The position numbers were made by a program, and so were the translations under genes. A stretch of 64,000 nucleotides of DNA, taken from positions 124,001-188,000 of the forward strand of contig JALIZF010001408.1 in assembly GCA_029948255.1 (NCBI GenBank), written 5' to 3'. This DNA is from Telmatactis stephensoni (taxonomy: Eukaryota > Cnidaria > Anthozoa > Actiniaria > Isophelliidae). Under the pieces are notes generated by a model, which saw nothing but the letters and a program-made list of their open reading frames with translations, was not told where the DNA came from and did not search any database. Positions 33,077-46,282 of this stretch are shown here, piece after piece (positions within the stretch are counted from its first letter, which is position 1; every line of letters starts with the position of its first letter).

Positions 33077-35240
33077 TAATAAATTTAATGACTAATTGGG
33101 GTAGTCTATTCGGCGAAGTTTCATTGTAATGCTAATAATCCCCAGGGAAAGAAATGAACCAATCAGAGTCCAGCTATAAAAAAATTGCTGTTTTGTAAAT
33201 AAATAGAAAGAGAAAATAAAAGAATGTTTTCAGGAACATTGTCCCAATTCCCCAGGGAGATAGAAGAACCAATCAAAATCTAGTCGATTGAAGAGGGTCA
33301 ATAAATTTCCATGATTATTTTAAGTACAGCAAGCTTCAAGCCGTTACGTACGCTATTACTTATGGTTTTTATTTCCGTTCCAAAGTGAAATGATCGGCCT
33401 CACTGAAGATGTTCAGTTGGAATCCACGTTTCTTATTTCAGGAATATCCCTAAAGCGTAATCAGATTAAGACATCAGCAAAGGTAAGTTCTTTTATAAGT
33501 TAAGGTGATTTAAAATTTGGAATGATGCTTTCAGCTCATCGTTTTAAAACAAAGCTCGTAGTTGTTTACATGTACGCGTTTGTTCTTCAATATTAACACC
33601 AAATTTGTTAGTTACATGGTCGATTTGAGTTTAATTGTGTAAGTAGACGAGAAATTATATTAGAACTGATCTCGTCAAAATGTACACCCGAAAACTCCAC
33701 AGAGAATCTCGTAATACAGAATGCCAAATTTGCGCAAGTTTTTATATTGTCGTATTCAAAAATATTGGGAAATGTCATTTCTGCCTAGAAACTTAATAAC
33801 ACAAAAAAGTAAACCTTTTAAATCTTTCATAGTGCATTACATGATGAAATCTTTCAAGTGATTCACTGCTCTGCCTGACGAATTATCCTATACATAGTCA
33901 AGATAACTAAAATTACACGATTGTAAAAACCAGAGTAAGCACCAGACTGAGACTTGGGGCTTGTTGCTTAATTTGTAGAAACCCAAAACACAATATGTTA
34001 TTTTCCCTGTAGCTTGTAACATTGTACACAACATGCATCGTGCGTGTGTCCGACCCTGTAACAGGTGCGCGCAAAGTTAGAGAAGTAAAAACGAGTTCTT
34101 TTTCTGAAGCCTTACCAACCTTGCAACAGATCGCGCAACGTTTTGCACAACAGCTACAGAAGTACAACCGAGCTTTTTCTGGGGCATTGCGCGCGCCTGT
34201 TGCAGGGATTAAAATTGTTATGAGTTGGATTTTGGTATTTCAAACCTTAGTGGCTACCTTTTCCAGAGCTAATGCACACATTCCAAATGGCTCGGAGCTT
34301 CAGTAACGAAAAATCGGATAAATTTCGACGGATTTTTCGTTCTTTTACTCAAGTAAGCATACGTCTGTTGTGGGCAGGGCCAGAGTTCAAACGTCGCCCG
34401 AACAAAAATTCTTACACATGTTCTAAAATGAAACACTTATAATCATGGATAAAAACAGTTTTCTGATAAACGTCTTTAAAGTCCGTATGCTTTTTCCTTG
34501 TGCTTGTCTACTGACACCTATCGTTTCCTTGACAGCCTAGATATGAGCAGTAGTCTGGATTTTAACCTTCTTCTCCGGATGGATCGACTGCCTGGAGAAG
34601 GTGGAAATATGGCACTTTGTATTCTAAATGATGCATTATTTTTAGCAAGCAGCGCTATTAAACGTTTGATAGATAAAAACGGGTTCTCTGATTACATCGT
34701 TAAAGATCCGACATAAAACGTGGTTTTCGTTTTCGTGACAGCCTAGATATGAACTTCGAATTTCAGTAACCCTTTTCGATCTCTGAATGGAGATGGTTGA
34801 AATCCGAGTACCATGTATTGAACTGCTGCATTATTTCTTTAGCAAGCGGCGTTATTAAACGTTTAATTTGATTAACTTACCATTTATATACAATATAGAA
34901 CATAATGAGACTAATACAATTAGCAGTGTTGTTCGTCCACTTTGAAGCTCCATGTCCACGGACCTGAAAAATGTTCAACCAAAACGACATATAAAAATCT
35001 GAATTGAAAGAAATTTCCGGCTCATCCTCATTAACTAATTAGTTGCTTGTGAAAGACTTGTGTGCTGTAAAACATTATTGGGTCTTGTTGTGTTCAGTGA
35101 AAGATTGTTGTGTTCCACGAAACTTTGTTGTGTTCAGTGAAAGCTTGTTGTGTTAGTCTATACGAAACTTTGTTGTGTTTTCAAAGCAATTTTGCACTGT
35201 GTTTCCAGTTTGCATGCCCCTGTGGGCCACCGTAGAAACC

Positions 35241-36530
35241 AGATAAACAATATTTTATAAAATACTGCACTGAGTAGAAATAATAACAACACAAGTACCT
35301 TTAGGGCGAAAGCCGAAGTAGATTCATTCAAACGCGTCTTGATTTGACCAGCGATCGCTCAAATACAACGAATGTAACTTTTGGCGGGAATCCACAAGGT
35401 CCTTCAAGGTCAAAATGTGCGCGCGTTGATCTCTACGTCATCATTTTCTGAACCAAGATGAGTTCAAGCGGCAAGCTCCGGCAGGCTGCAATGTTCAGGA
35501 AAACTGGAATAGTGAAGTGTATAAATCTAATAAAAAAGGTAGCAAATGTAGAATGGACTTCAAGACTTAACGTCTGGTTTTGAAGGTAAGCTCTTCAATA
35601 ACATCTCACGGAAAATAGACAAACCAGCCAAATTTCCATATTTATCGTTTGTTGGGTATTGAATTTGACAGTATTCCGGCGACAAATTTACTGATAATTT
35701 AATAATACTGAAATATTTTTCAAACAATAAGCTTGACATGTTTTCAGTTCTTTATTGTTTGCTTTTGAAACTAGCTGGGGGTGCACGGATCAGTTGAAAT
35801 CTATGTAACTTAAATGCAATCAATGCAAAGAATTAGTATTTACAAGTTTGCAGCACCATGATTTTCTAATTAGGATTGTAATTAGTAATCAACTGATAAT
35901 CGTATTGGCAAGGCAATGCCCAATTGAAACGTAAATCCTTATAGATTTATGTACATAGTATATGCATTAAAGACAAATTCATACCCTTGAAAACTGTCAC
36001 CTAGCCTGTGTACCTAGGGGGAGGGGTGGGAAACGGCTGTACACAGGCTAGCTGTCACCTTGGGTGCTTACCATTTACCCAGAAAAACCGTCAAAATTCC
36101 TTCATTCCGATCAGAAAGCTCCCGAAAACTCGGTCTTCTGATTGAGACAAGAGGAGGCAATCGATATCCACTTCTACTATTTTTTCGGTTCTTCCGACAG
36201 ACGCGCGTGTACCATTTGTCGGAAGTTCAAGTTTTCTGCTCAAACGAATTTTCAACCGAACGGATTGCATGGTAAGCATCCCTGCTTTCACTACAAAGTA
36301 AATACCTCCCACCTTCTACTCAGTATCTAATGTTTCATTGGAGGAGAAACTATACAGCTAACGCGCTAAAAGCAAGCTAATAATGTCTATACTCAGTGGA
36401 ACTTTGTTCCAGTGGTCCGGTTGTATTCCGGTTGTATTCCATCTTTGAGAGAAATATTTAATTCGATCATTGTATTTTTTACCAAGTTTCAGTTTTGTCA
36501 GAATATCTGGCAAATGGTGGCACTGTTCGT
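35241..36530. other. Intergenic; possible small exon at 35457
   Basis: A frame starting MSSSGKLRQAAMFRKTG at 35457 has a good ATG context but only a weak donor and no following exon that I can join. The small inverted repeat TAGCCTGTGTA / TACACAGGCTA lies at 36003-36050. Otherwise nothing is supported. Confidence 0.35.
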
Positions 36531-37583
36531 CTAATGACGGAGCAACTTCCAATCATTATTAGTGCTTCTTGTACTTGATTCATTGTTATTTGATACAGGT
36601 CGCTGCTCGTTGATTCTGTAGTTCATGACACGCAATTCAAAACTATTTCTATTTCTAATACGATTTCTATCCTGCCGCATCCCTCTACGAAGTAAGTATT
36701 GCATACATCTTCTGAATCTTGTGGATTGTAGTGAGTAGATCACTGGGTTGATGCTGGAGTTGAAGAGCATTAATAGATGAGATATCGGATAGAATACTGG
36801 TGCAATGGTGCTTAGAGATTTCACTGAAGATTTTTGCGACAAGAACGATAGAATCAAGGCGTATAACGAATTTGGCGTATAGCACACAAAGAAGATGATC
36901 GTGACGGTCACGGCAATTTTTGTGATTCGCTTTCGTGATAATTGCAAAGCCCGCTGGGAAACATCCTCAGGTCCATGATTGTGGGACCAAAGGCTCCGTA
37001 TCACTCTGCTGTACAGGACAAGCATCACAAGAAAAGGAAAGCATACAGCAACGAACAACCATACGCCCGCGCTCACTTTACGTCCCCAGTATTTTATCCA
37101 ATTGTAGTCACATGACTTGGTGTCGGGATTATACGAGAGGGCTACAGTTGATAACAAGCAAGTTAAAACGCCAGCTATCCAGCCCCAAGCAACGCCATGC
37201 TTAAGGTATCTTTTAGGGTTTCTGCTTTGAAATGGATTTATGATAGCGTTATATCTCTCCCATGCTATGACCAAAAGTGTATAAACACTCGCACACGAAG
37301 ATATCCATGCCACGTTCCCGAAGGTCACAAACTTACAGAGGAAATCACCAGTTACACCATCTGGATGGTCGTAAAGTCCAAACAACAAGTGACGAGGCAA
37401 TAAAAACAAACCCACCAACATGTCACATACTGCCAGATGGACGAGAAGATAGTTCATTGTTGTTCTCATGAATGGGAAACGTCGCACCACCAAACAAACT
37501 AAAATGTTTCCTGCGAAGTTGAGGCAGATGAGAGCAGTAAATACTGTCCGGAGAGCAATATCTCGTACTTCTTTAGAATTCAT
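36531..37583 (-). CDS. Rhodopsin-like (class A) GPCR, copy 1, intact
   Basis: Single-exon receptor of 350 residues, seven membrane helices. Landmarks: TM1 GN (25-26), TM2 LAVCD (50-54), TM3 start Cys83 with the partner Cys in the second loop (TKSCDYNW), ERY at 109-111 in place of DRY, TM6 FVCYTPNSLY, TM7 NSSINPVIYSL (NPxxY). The N-terminus is short, typical of peptide- or amine-type receptors, but the ligand cannot be inferred. The C-tail is Arg/Asn/Ser rich. It is the only fully open copy with all motifs in this cluster and so the best candidate for a working receptor. Confidence 0.93.
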   Translation of the reverse strand: MNSKEVRDIALRTVFTALICLNFAGNILVCLVVRRFPFMRTTMNYLLVHLAVCDMLVGLFLLPRHLLFGLYDHPDGVTGDFLCKFVTFGNVAWISSCASVYTLLVIAWERYNAIINPFQSRNPKRYLKHGVAWGWIAGVLTCLLSTVALSYNPDTKSCDYNWIKYWGRKVSAGVWLFVAVCFPFLVMLVLYSRVIRSLWSHNHGPEDVSQRALQLSRKRITKIAVTVTIIFFVCYTPNSLYALILSFLSQKSSVKSLSTIAPVFYPISHLLMLFNSSINPVIYSLQSTRFRRCMQYLLRRGMRQDRNRIRNRNSFELRVMNYRINEQRPVSNNNESSTRSTNNDWKLLRH

Positions 37584-40246
37584 TTCTTACGCTATAAATA
37601 TAATAAAAAAATCGATCAATGGTCATATACACTATTGATAAAACTGATAAATGTTTTATGACCAAAAATAGCGGGCTACATATATCACACATGCAATTAA
37701 CTGATCTAGAATACAAAAAAGGAAGGAGATGTTTGGCACTTTATAGCCCAAATATATAAACAATCGATCCGGTTGAAAAACGGGTTATTGAACTTTATAA
37801 AATAGAATTGTGTAGAATTTGTTTCTCCTGATCTATGGTGTGTACAAAAACAAAAATCAGTACGGTCGATTAATGGAACCTTGAATTAATTTTTTGTAGC
37901 TTTCAAACAGCAGCTAGTCGCTAGTGAGTTTTTCCAATTCTGGCATTAAAGTGTGTCCAAGATTTTCGACCATTTTCAGTGTTTTATAAACAGTATAAAC
38001 ATTGCTTATACTCTTCAACGGCTTGATGTCCTGTGGGCGATCGGTTTAGCACATTTATTAGGTAGACATTAAGTCACCATTACGTTGTCATTTGAGGTTC
38101 ATGGTTGTTATTTTCAGAGTACAAGGGGTGCCTAAAGATTCATGACGATTTCAGAGCACTTTTAGGGTACACTTTTGGCAGCCAGTCGTCCTCGCATTTC
38201 TACTCCGACGATTTTTGTAAAACTCACTCAGCTTGAAGATTGATTAATCATAGTTTGATTCCCTACGTTTTATCCATTTATAAAATAAATTGCCGTGCTC
38301 TCAGCCAATCAATTTCAGAAATTATGTATGTATATGATTAACGGTTTAATTGTACTTCTCTCGTCCAATCAGAATCGGGCAATTTTGAGTGTATTATTAT
38401 TCGTAAAATGCACGAGTCTGGGAGAGGAAAACATTTGCAATATTGCACAAATAACATTTACATACGGGATTTTTTTCTACCTTTTGATCTGAAAAGTGAT
38501 TTAGAACTAACTAAAAAGTCATTCAAGTGATTATCGTGATTTGGAGTGAGAGTGCTAAATATTTAAATACACGTAATTCTATAGCCTACATAAATACTGC
38601 ACTGAACTAAGGTTTCAGAGAATTGTAGAAAATTAAAATTTCATTTCAAGCCGCTTGCTCCTATAAATGCAATTTGTGCTCTTGGAAACTCATGTTCTAA
38701 CAATGATCTGGAGATATGTCGGCAATATTCTTCGAATAGACCTTTTTCTAGTTTCACTGTAAAATTCAGTCAACAGACGCGCTGGCCGCGCAGAATTAGC
38801 CTCGAGTCAAGGTATAGATTATTTGAAAATATATCGGCGAGAAAAGCAAAACACTTCTTAGGTCTTTCTTAAATTTTCAGTCCCGATTCAAGTTTATAAT
38901 ACCTTAAAACTTCCTACAGTATTTAATTCGTTTTTGGGTTTACCTCGGTTTAAAACCCTCCATTGTTCCGCCCTATTCTAACACTTCATTTCGTTTGAAT
39001 AAGTATAGATAAAATTCATGTACAATCGTCGATTGAGCATCAATTTTATCTATATTTAACATTTTAGGCGAGATGTTTTACCTGTTTTTGCCAAGGTGAA
39101 TGAAGTACATCGATACAATAATCGCTTCGTTAGTAGGAAGTCCTATTGCCTTCCAAAGATACGAACAACGTGGAACAAGTTATGAATCAACCCGCTAATG
39201 GCGGACATAACTCGTGGATTGAGCCATATGTGCAGAACAGAAGCCCATGAAGCATTGAGAGCTGAATGTTTTTACCCACTTAGGTTTTTTTACTTCCATG
39301 AAGTGTCTCTTGTGTAATCCTTAGCCTTTAGTAGCAATTTCAAGCCATAATTTTTTTTCAATGAATAACACGTGTATGGGGCGCCAAAATTGACAAAATA
39401 TCAGAAAAACGGATAAAGATCAGAAAATGCATATTTGTATCAAAAGCTAGAAATATATATGTATCAGAAAAATATATACACCAGAGATTGAAAAGTATAT
39501 ATATCATGAAAAAAATATGTATATCACGTTTCAAATATATATACCAGAAAAAGTGATACTTGTAGCCAGCGGGAAACCTACCGTGTGCCCGAAAAGTGTT
39601 CCTTGGTTTTTGAGAAAGCAAACAAAAATTTACACAGCAATGATTTAAACACTATAGAACTTCTTCAACGGAGATTAAATTGCGTGATGTTGCATCAGAT
39701 TCATTGTACGTTGCATCACGGTGAAAGATACCGCATTGTCTACTGTATTCGATCAAACGAATGATAAATACAATTCCATCACATACAATGTATATAAATC
39801 TCTCATTTTATCAGTATCTGAGGTATTTGTTACAATATGCGTCTCAAAGTGTACAGTCAATCAATTACACTAGATTTTACAAAAAGTCAATTAGATCCAC
39901 TGAGATTATTTTGGCCAAGTTTATACAGAGGGAGACATTAGGGGAGGTCTCCAACACCGCAACACCGCAAAAGAAATTATTCGAAATCACCGCATCATCC
40001 GCACGATTTACGTGGCTAAAATACCTGCCCGTATACAGGGTTCATACATGTTATACATAGCTAAATCAGCTGATCTCATCCGTTAATTTCCCTTTTAGTA
40101 AAAGACTACTTTTAACTCTCTCTATTCTCTCAAAATACTTTTCGTCTTTCCCCTCACGGTGCTTGTTCGCTCTCGGCCTCGTGCCGGTATTTAGATGGTT
40201 TTTAACATCCATTTTGGGCGACATTCTCCAAACGACCCGATTCTTC
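37584..40246. other. Long non-coding interval upstream of GPCR 1
   Basis: No gene recognised on either strand. A minus-strand frame at 40066-40227 (ATGTCGCCCAAAATGG start; basic, 53 residues) has coding-like composition but no partner exon. Short ATATAT tracts at 39450-39545. Confidence 0.4.
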
Positions 40247-40579
40247 GAAAGCAAAGCGTTCGTTCGTTCGTTCGTTCGTTATTAATGGTGCTAAAATGCG
40301 GCGTGTGTATTCGCGCAAAGTAAGTACCGCCTCACATTTTTCTATGCCCAATATCTCACATACCATGCATGATTAATATGAATTATATAAAATATTTATC
40401 ATATATTCGTGAAATAGCAGCTGACTATCAAAGGTGGTACTAAATAGAATGTCGGTAATTTGTATTTCGCTTTAACTACGTACCCTGGGCTTGGGTTTTT
40501 TTTTTTCGCTTTCGAATACACACGCTGCATTTTAGCACCATTAATAACGAACGAACGAACGAACGAACGCTTTGCTTTC
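40247..40579. mobile_element. Foldback element with GTTC-repeat arms
   Basis: Arms of about 65 bases: GAAAGCAAAGCG, then (TTCG)n, then ATTAATGGTGCTAAAATGC, and their reverse complement at 40515-40579. The left arm has four to five GTTC units and the right arm six, so the microsatellite lies inside the inverted repeat. 333 bases, no coding capacity. Confidence 0.85.
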
Positions 40580-41895
40580 TTTAATCATCAGACACCGCAG
40601 GCGAGCGCCTTCGGCGTGAAAAGCGAAAGGTGACTCTCCTATTACACAAACGAACTTCCAAACAAGACTATAATTCCCAGGAACCCAAGGTACTTTTTGA
40701 CAGTTTCAGTCCAGGCTCAATGTGACTTCGAGTCTGTTGTGTACTTCTCTTGTCCGTTTTAGAGAAAGAATAAATATCTTACAGATTATTCACTCACCCA
40801 ATAGCTTCCTGGGACTTAGGGACAAGCTTTTTTCTTTCTCGCTGTTAACGCAACATCTTAATTTGTTTTTCTTACGATAGTAGTTTTCTAAACCTTTCAG
40901 TTGCCTACGCAGGCTACAACAACTTAATTTTCACATTCACTCACGTTTACTGCATTCAGCAGCTACAGTATAAATGACTACGTTGTCGACCAGGCTACTT
41001 TTGAGTGGTTTATGCAAAAATAGACTGTCAACATAGGTTACAGTAATAGTACATAAAACAAAGAAAATTGTTTCTGTCAATCATCAATTTTACTTTGACA
41101 TTTACTTTGAATCCGAAACCGCAACAATCCCGCAACTCGGCATGATCTTATTAATGAGAGAAGTTGTCATGTCCATCGTCTGGCCATCTTGAAGACTCAA
41201 CAATTTTAATTAAATACAGACCTCGTTTACAAAAGACGCCTTTTAGATCGTTCAATTCCAAAGCAAGTTTCGCTGAAGAATTCGAGCAAATGTCATCTAT
41301 GCATATTTGAATAACACATACAGGAGTCCGGAAATCAGTATTTCCTTTCAATCTCGTACCCAGAGCCCACATTACTTTCGGTCTGTGGTCAATCACTGTC
41401 CAGACATGCGTAGTAGCATAGTTTAAAAATTTGCGAGTGAGTAGTGACTCATTTGCATATTTTGACCCCTCACAATAACTCGTGGATTTGCAATCCACGA
41501 GTTAAAAATGTAATATTCAGTTTTTCGCAGGTGCTAAATTATGGAATCTATTAATGATTGGTATTAAATCAAAAAGTCGATGTAATTTTTTTCTAAAAAT
41601 CTATCTGAATCATTCATTCAAAGTTTATTGATTATCTTTGTAAGCCATTATCAATCTAAATGATGTGCTTCATTGATGTTCCATTTTGTTTTTGTTTTAA
41701 TGCGTGCTAAATTAAATAATACAAGATTTATAAGTATACAAATAGTTAGATGTAAAATTGTGTGTTTTCTAGTTTTCTCTGTGTATTTGTTTGTTGCTTT
41801 TTCCCTTTTTTCTTGTTGGTTCATTTGATGAAAATTCTACGCCGTCTGACCTTAACTAATGGCTTAATCACTTTATATACTTTTCACCCGCCGTT

Positions 41896-42043
41896 TAGAG
41901 TGATTACAATATATCCGTGAAAAAGTTAGCGAGCTAAATTGTACTAAATAGCGCGAAATCCTTTGTTTTCTAATTGTTTAATCAGTGCAAATTAGTGCAT
42001 TTTTTTTTACAAAGTTTTTCACGGATATATTGTAAGCACTCTA
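41896..42043. mobile_element. 148-base MITE
   Basis: Inverted ends TAGAGTGATTACAATATATC and GATATATTGTAAGCACTCTA, with complementarity over about 29 bases including CCGTGAAAAA. The inside has no features. Confidence 0.8.
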
Positions 42044-42439
42044 GCCCCATTAGCTTTGTAGTTACTCAAAGCGGCAGCGCGTGTGGTACTCCTATTGTCC
42101 TATTAAATGTACCTCTGTATTTGTTTTCTGCTTTGTAAATTGCTTATGACGAGAAGAACAAAGAAATTTGAGGTTGTTTGTTGTTGTTTCTTTGTATTCA
42201 AGTTAGTGTCTTTGTCGCGGGGGCTGTAAAAAAGTGCGATAAAGTAGTTGGTATCGATTCAGTACTATTTAGTTGTCGATGACTAGTCCACACACACTGC
42301 AAAAAAGTAGCTATCGATAGCATTTGTCATTGAGAGCAAAGCGATTTAGTTGTCGATATGATTTCGTTATCGATTCATAGCCAGTTATCGATATTATTCC
42401 ACTAGTATGTGGAGGTAATGATAGGCACTTACTTCAGTT

Positions 42440-43740
42440 TCTTGGTGTCAGTTTCTGAAAGTTGATGGAAAAGAAATAATGCATGGTTGGGTGCACTTAC
42501 ACTTGTAGAAATACAACTTTAAAAAACAGCCTCTAGCAGCCGTCTGTCAATTTTAATGAATAGCACGAGAAAAACGTACGATTGCTATTTAATAATATAT
42601 TAGCAAAAAAAACATCGATAAAAACTATTGTAACCGGGCTGAACATTTTTCTTCAAATTTTGCGACTAATCTTGTTTTATCCGAGGCAAATGAGTCAATG
42701 AGTCATGAGTCATAAGCCATGAATCTGATCGGCTGCAGTTCACCTGAAACCAGGTTTCAATACAATTTGCAAACATATACTAGACTACAGGGCACTACCC
42801 TTAAATTGTAAGCAAAGTATTGTCGAGTTTTGCAGTTTTTAAAAAAGCTCCTAAACCGAGTTATGTATCTCAAAGGCGCATGTCCCTTAGACCCACTCAT
42901 CGTAAATGTGTCCATGATAAAAGGAAAGATAAACACTAGATCGTGCTCTGCCAGACCCATTCTTATCTATTATTCAGAATATTCAGCAAGAGTTTATCTG
43001 CGTGAAAACTGAAAACGTAAGTACCAAAAACAGATCAGATCAATATGATCTCCTGTTTATAATAAATCTAAATCCTACATAATTACCAATGTTTTAACAT
43101 CTAAGGTCTGTTTATATGAGTTCCTAGAGGTTGCTGCATCCAAATTCATTTGGCTATGTGAAATATGACCAATTTTTCACTAGTTTGACTCATTTGACTC
43201 ACAACTCATGGCTCACAACTCATTGACCCCCTTAGATACTCATGCAGACACATTTCTTCAATTTTGTATGAAATAGTTAAAATTTCTCAAGAATAAATCA
43301 TAATGATGTTATTTCGCCTCAATTATTTTGTATTATGATAACACCGTAAATATGAAAAAGTAATTTAACGACCGTTAAGAGACTTAATGGCTGGCTCGCC
43401 TTAATTAATTTTGCCGACTTCCAGACTCGTCAACTTTTCAAACATTTTAGCCTTCAAACAATCACGAAAACTAATTTTCCAAGAAAATCTTTGTGGCATC
43501 CACGTAAATAGTAATCCAAACTATAGATTAAATTGATTTCTCAAACAGTAATATACTTAGCCAATCTTACTACTTTTTGCTTCGAAAAGTTGATGTCCTA
43601 GAAACTTTTTTTGACAAATAGTCCAATTTCCATTTGCTTGAGTCCGCAGCAGCGGGGTAGCTGATCATACCATTTAACACGCAACGGGAAGCCAATGAGA
43701 GGGGATTGCCGGCTGGTGGCTACTTGAAGGTCCCGGGGGG
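42440..43740. repeat. Segmental duplication, copy A
   Basis: About 1.25 kb that returns in direct orientation at 49430-50720, with high similarity through blocks such as ACGTACGATTGCTATTTAAT, ACCAGGTTTCAATACAATTT and GGGATTGCCGGCTGGTGG. A related shorter piece is at 44740-44880. On the minus strand it holds donor-like sites (GTGTAAGTGC at 42497-42506), so it may include a non-coding 5' exon of the GPCR family. No protein is seen. Confidence 0.8.
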
Positions 43741-45276
43741 GGGGAGGTGCTAGAGGGGCGTTCGGGCTGGGAGTGGCTGCTGTGGATTCCCAATTAAATG
43801 ACTATTAAAGTGCTTCGGAGAACAAAAAATGAATGATATGAATGATTTTTGATAACTGAAAATGGGTAAGTTTTATTGGCCCTTCAATCTTTCCTAGCAA
43901 CGGAAGAAATACCCTTAATCGGAACAATAGCTGTCACGTGACCAGGAGTTTTGACCCCCTCCGGTGAAAACTAGGGTTGGGGTTAGCACGCTTCTGGGGT
44001 TACAAATATTTTTGGGGTTAGGGTTAAGGTTGCCTAGGTTTAGACCTCAAGGATATGGTTAGGCCAACTTTAGAGCCATCAAGGTCACGTGACAAACAGA
44101 ATTTTCACAAGAGAACCTCATACACGAACTAAGTTCCATCTACCAACTACGCCTTGCTGTCTTACGACCACTAAACTCAATTACTTTTGAAAATCACGAC
44201 CCCCTCAAGTTGGCCAAGATGGCATTTTCTCCATTAAATAATAAGCACCAACCAGGACCCTCCCCCTAAGACCGGATAGAATACTTAGTTCGAAACAAAA
44301 CTGGTAGTCTTAAGTGCTTTTAGTCTGAGGGGTTTTAGAAAGAAAAAGGAGGATCACCTGGGTTCTCGAAATACTCAACTACCTAAATCTAAACCGCTGC
44401 ATTTCTTGTCACAGAGCTTTACTGAGCTACCTATTTCCTGGAGCAACTCTGTTGGATGTTCGGCCACGCCCCGATGATCATGACGTCGTTACTGACTCGG
44501 CATTGCTTACTGCGCATTTTCTCGATATCTAGAATTGACCGCTAAAAATGAAGTACCGTAAGCTAAGGCCAGACAACGAAAATCTATAAGAGCGTTTTTG
44601 AGAAAATATCAGCTTAATAGTTTGATGCGAAAATAATGTACATTGTAGCTAAGTGCTTGTAATTCGCAACATTCCTGGCTATTAAGGGGGGTGTTTACAT
44701 GGCACTTGGACTATCCTAGCACTAAGATCATTCCATGGCCAGGTATCAGCTTCGGAAAGTTGTTGAAAAAACATAATAATATAATGGCTGGTTGCACTTA
44801 CGCTTGTAGGAATACAACTAAAAAAAACAGCCAGCCTGTAGCCGCTGCTGTCCGTCAGTTTTAATGTCATGGTTATTTCTTCTCACATCACACAATTTGA
44901 TGTACACATCCATTAAAGTTTAATTCACAGGCTTGAATACAACTGTCACCTGCTTTAACTAAAAGTAATTACCTACGCCTTCCAGGCAGTATACAATGTT
45001 TCATTGGACGGCGAAAAACTATATACAGCTATAATTAACGCGTTAAGAGTAAGCTAGTAATGTCTGAACTGGTCCGGTTGTACTTCTCCAGAGTTATGTC
45101 AGAGCTCATCATTTTCCCATTTCAATGAATGGTGTTTTGAGTAAAACATATTCGAGGACCATCTTTGATAGAACGATTGTATAATTCATTGTCCTCTCTT
45201 TTCCCAAGTTTCAGTTTTGTCAAAAGATCTTGGAAACGGTGGCACAGTTCATCCTTTGAAGGAGTATGTAGCTGAA
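43741..45276. other. Intergenic; two GTCACGTGAC palindromes
   Basis: Two GTCACGTGAC sites (43933 and 44084) bracket about 150 bases containing GGGTTAGGGTTAAGG. A partial copy of the duplicated block is at 44740-44880. No exon. Confidence 0.45.
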
Positions 45277-46282
45277 TTATAAGTGGGTTGTTACAGTTAA
45301 TTCATTGTTATTTGATACAGTTTGCTCCTCGTTAATTCTGTTGTTCATGACACGCATTTCACGATTTCCATTCTGCCTTAGACCTCTACAAAATAGGCAT
45401 TGCATGCATTTTCTGAATCTTGTGGATTGTAGTGAATAGATCACAGGGTTGATGCTGGAGTTTCAAGAGCAGTAATAGATGAGATATTGGATAGAATACT
45501 GGTGCAATGGTGCTTAGGGATTTCAAAGATTTTTTTGACAAGAACGATAGAACCAAGGCGTATAACGAGTTTGGCGTATAGCACGCAAAGAAAATGATCG
45601 TGACGATCAAGGCCATTTTTGTGATTCGCTTGCGTGACAATCGCAAAGCCCTCTGGGAAACATCTTCAGCTCCATGACTGTGGGACCAAATGCTCCGTAT
45701 CACTCTGCTGTACAGGGCAAGCATCACAAGACAAGGAAAGCATACAACAACGAACAGCCACAATCCCGAGTGCACTTTACTTGCCCAGTCTGCTGTCCAA
45801 AAGAAGTCACATGACTTGATCTTCGGATTATAACCAAAGGTTACATTCGGTAGCAAGTATATCAAAACACCAGCTATCCAGCCCCAAGCAATGGCATGCT
45901 TAAGGTATCTTTTGGGGTTTCTGCTCTCAAATGGATTCATGATAGCGTTATATCTCTCCCATGCTATGACCACAAGTGTATAAACACTTGAACACGAAGC
46001 TACCCATGCCACGTTTCCGAAGGTCACAAACTTACAGAGGAAATCACCAGTTACACCATCTGGATGGTCGTAAAGTCCAAACAAAAGGTGACGAGGAATT
46101 AAAAACAAACCCACCAACATGTCACATACAGCGAGATGGACGAGAAGATAGTTCATTGTTGTTTTCATGAATGGAAAACGTCGCACCACCAAACAAACTA
46201 AAGTGTTTCCAGCTAGGTTGAGGCAGATGAGAGCAGTGAATACTGTCCGGATAGCAATATCGCGGATTTCTTTAGAATTCAT
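45277..46282 (-). pseudogene. GPCR copy 2, frameshift at TM7
   Basis: Very close to copy 1 from MNSKEIRDIAIRTVFTALICL through TM6 (FFACYTPNSLY). Near 45464 the sequence has TTGAAAC where copy 1 has TTCAAC, one added base, so the frame leaves just before NSSINPVIY and stops at 45386. In the other frame the homology goes on through NPVIY and a tail ending at TAA 45277. As written the product would lack NPxxY and the C-tail, so it is called broken. Confidence 0.85.

Larger units (their letters stand above)
31128..35234. mobile_element. 4.1 kb TIR element with subterminal repeats
   Basis: Terminal repeats start TACGGTGGCCCACAGGGGCA at the left and appear reversed at the right end; similarity continues inward for 150 bases or more (TTTGAAAACACAACAAAG). 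GAAACC flanks both ends directly (31122-31127, 35235-35240), a 6-base target duplication. Both ends carry arrays of a subterminal motif (TTTCACNGAACACAACAAAG). Inside: the 10-base minisatellite, A-rich tracts, tRNA-like blocks, a good splice donor (AAAG/GTAAGTTC at 33481) and a diverged 150-base tandem duplication (34515-34690 vs 34730-34880). No transposase is recognised. Confidence 0.85.

Noticed and set aside
34022..34306. Plus-strand 94-residue ORF in the 4.1 kb element
   Set aside because: No recognisable motif or partner exon; not enough to call a gene, though it lies in an element that may have coding relatives.
43970..44040. Interstitial telomere repeat (GGGTTAGGGTTAAGG)
   Set aside because: Only about two TTAGGG-like units; too short and irregular for a telomeric tract.
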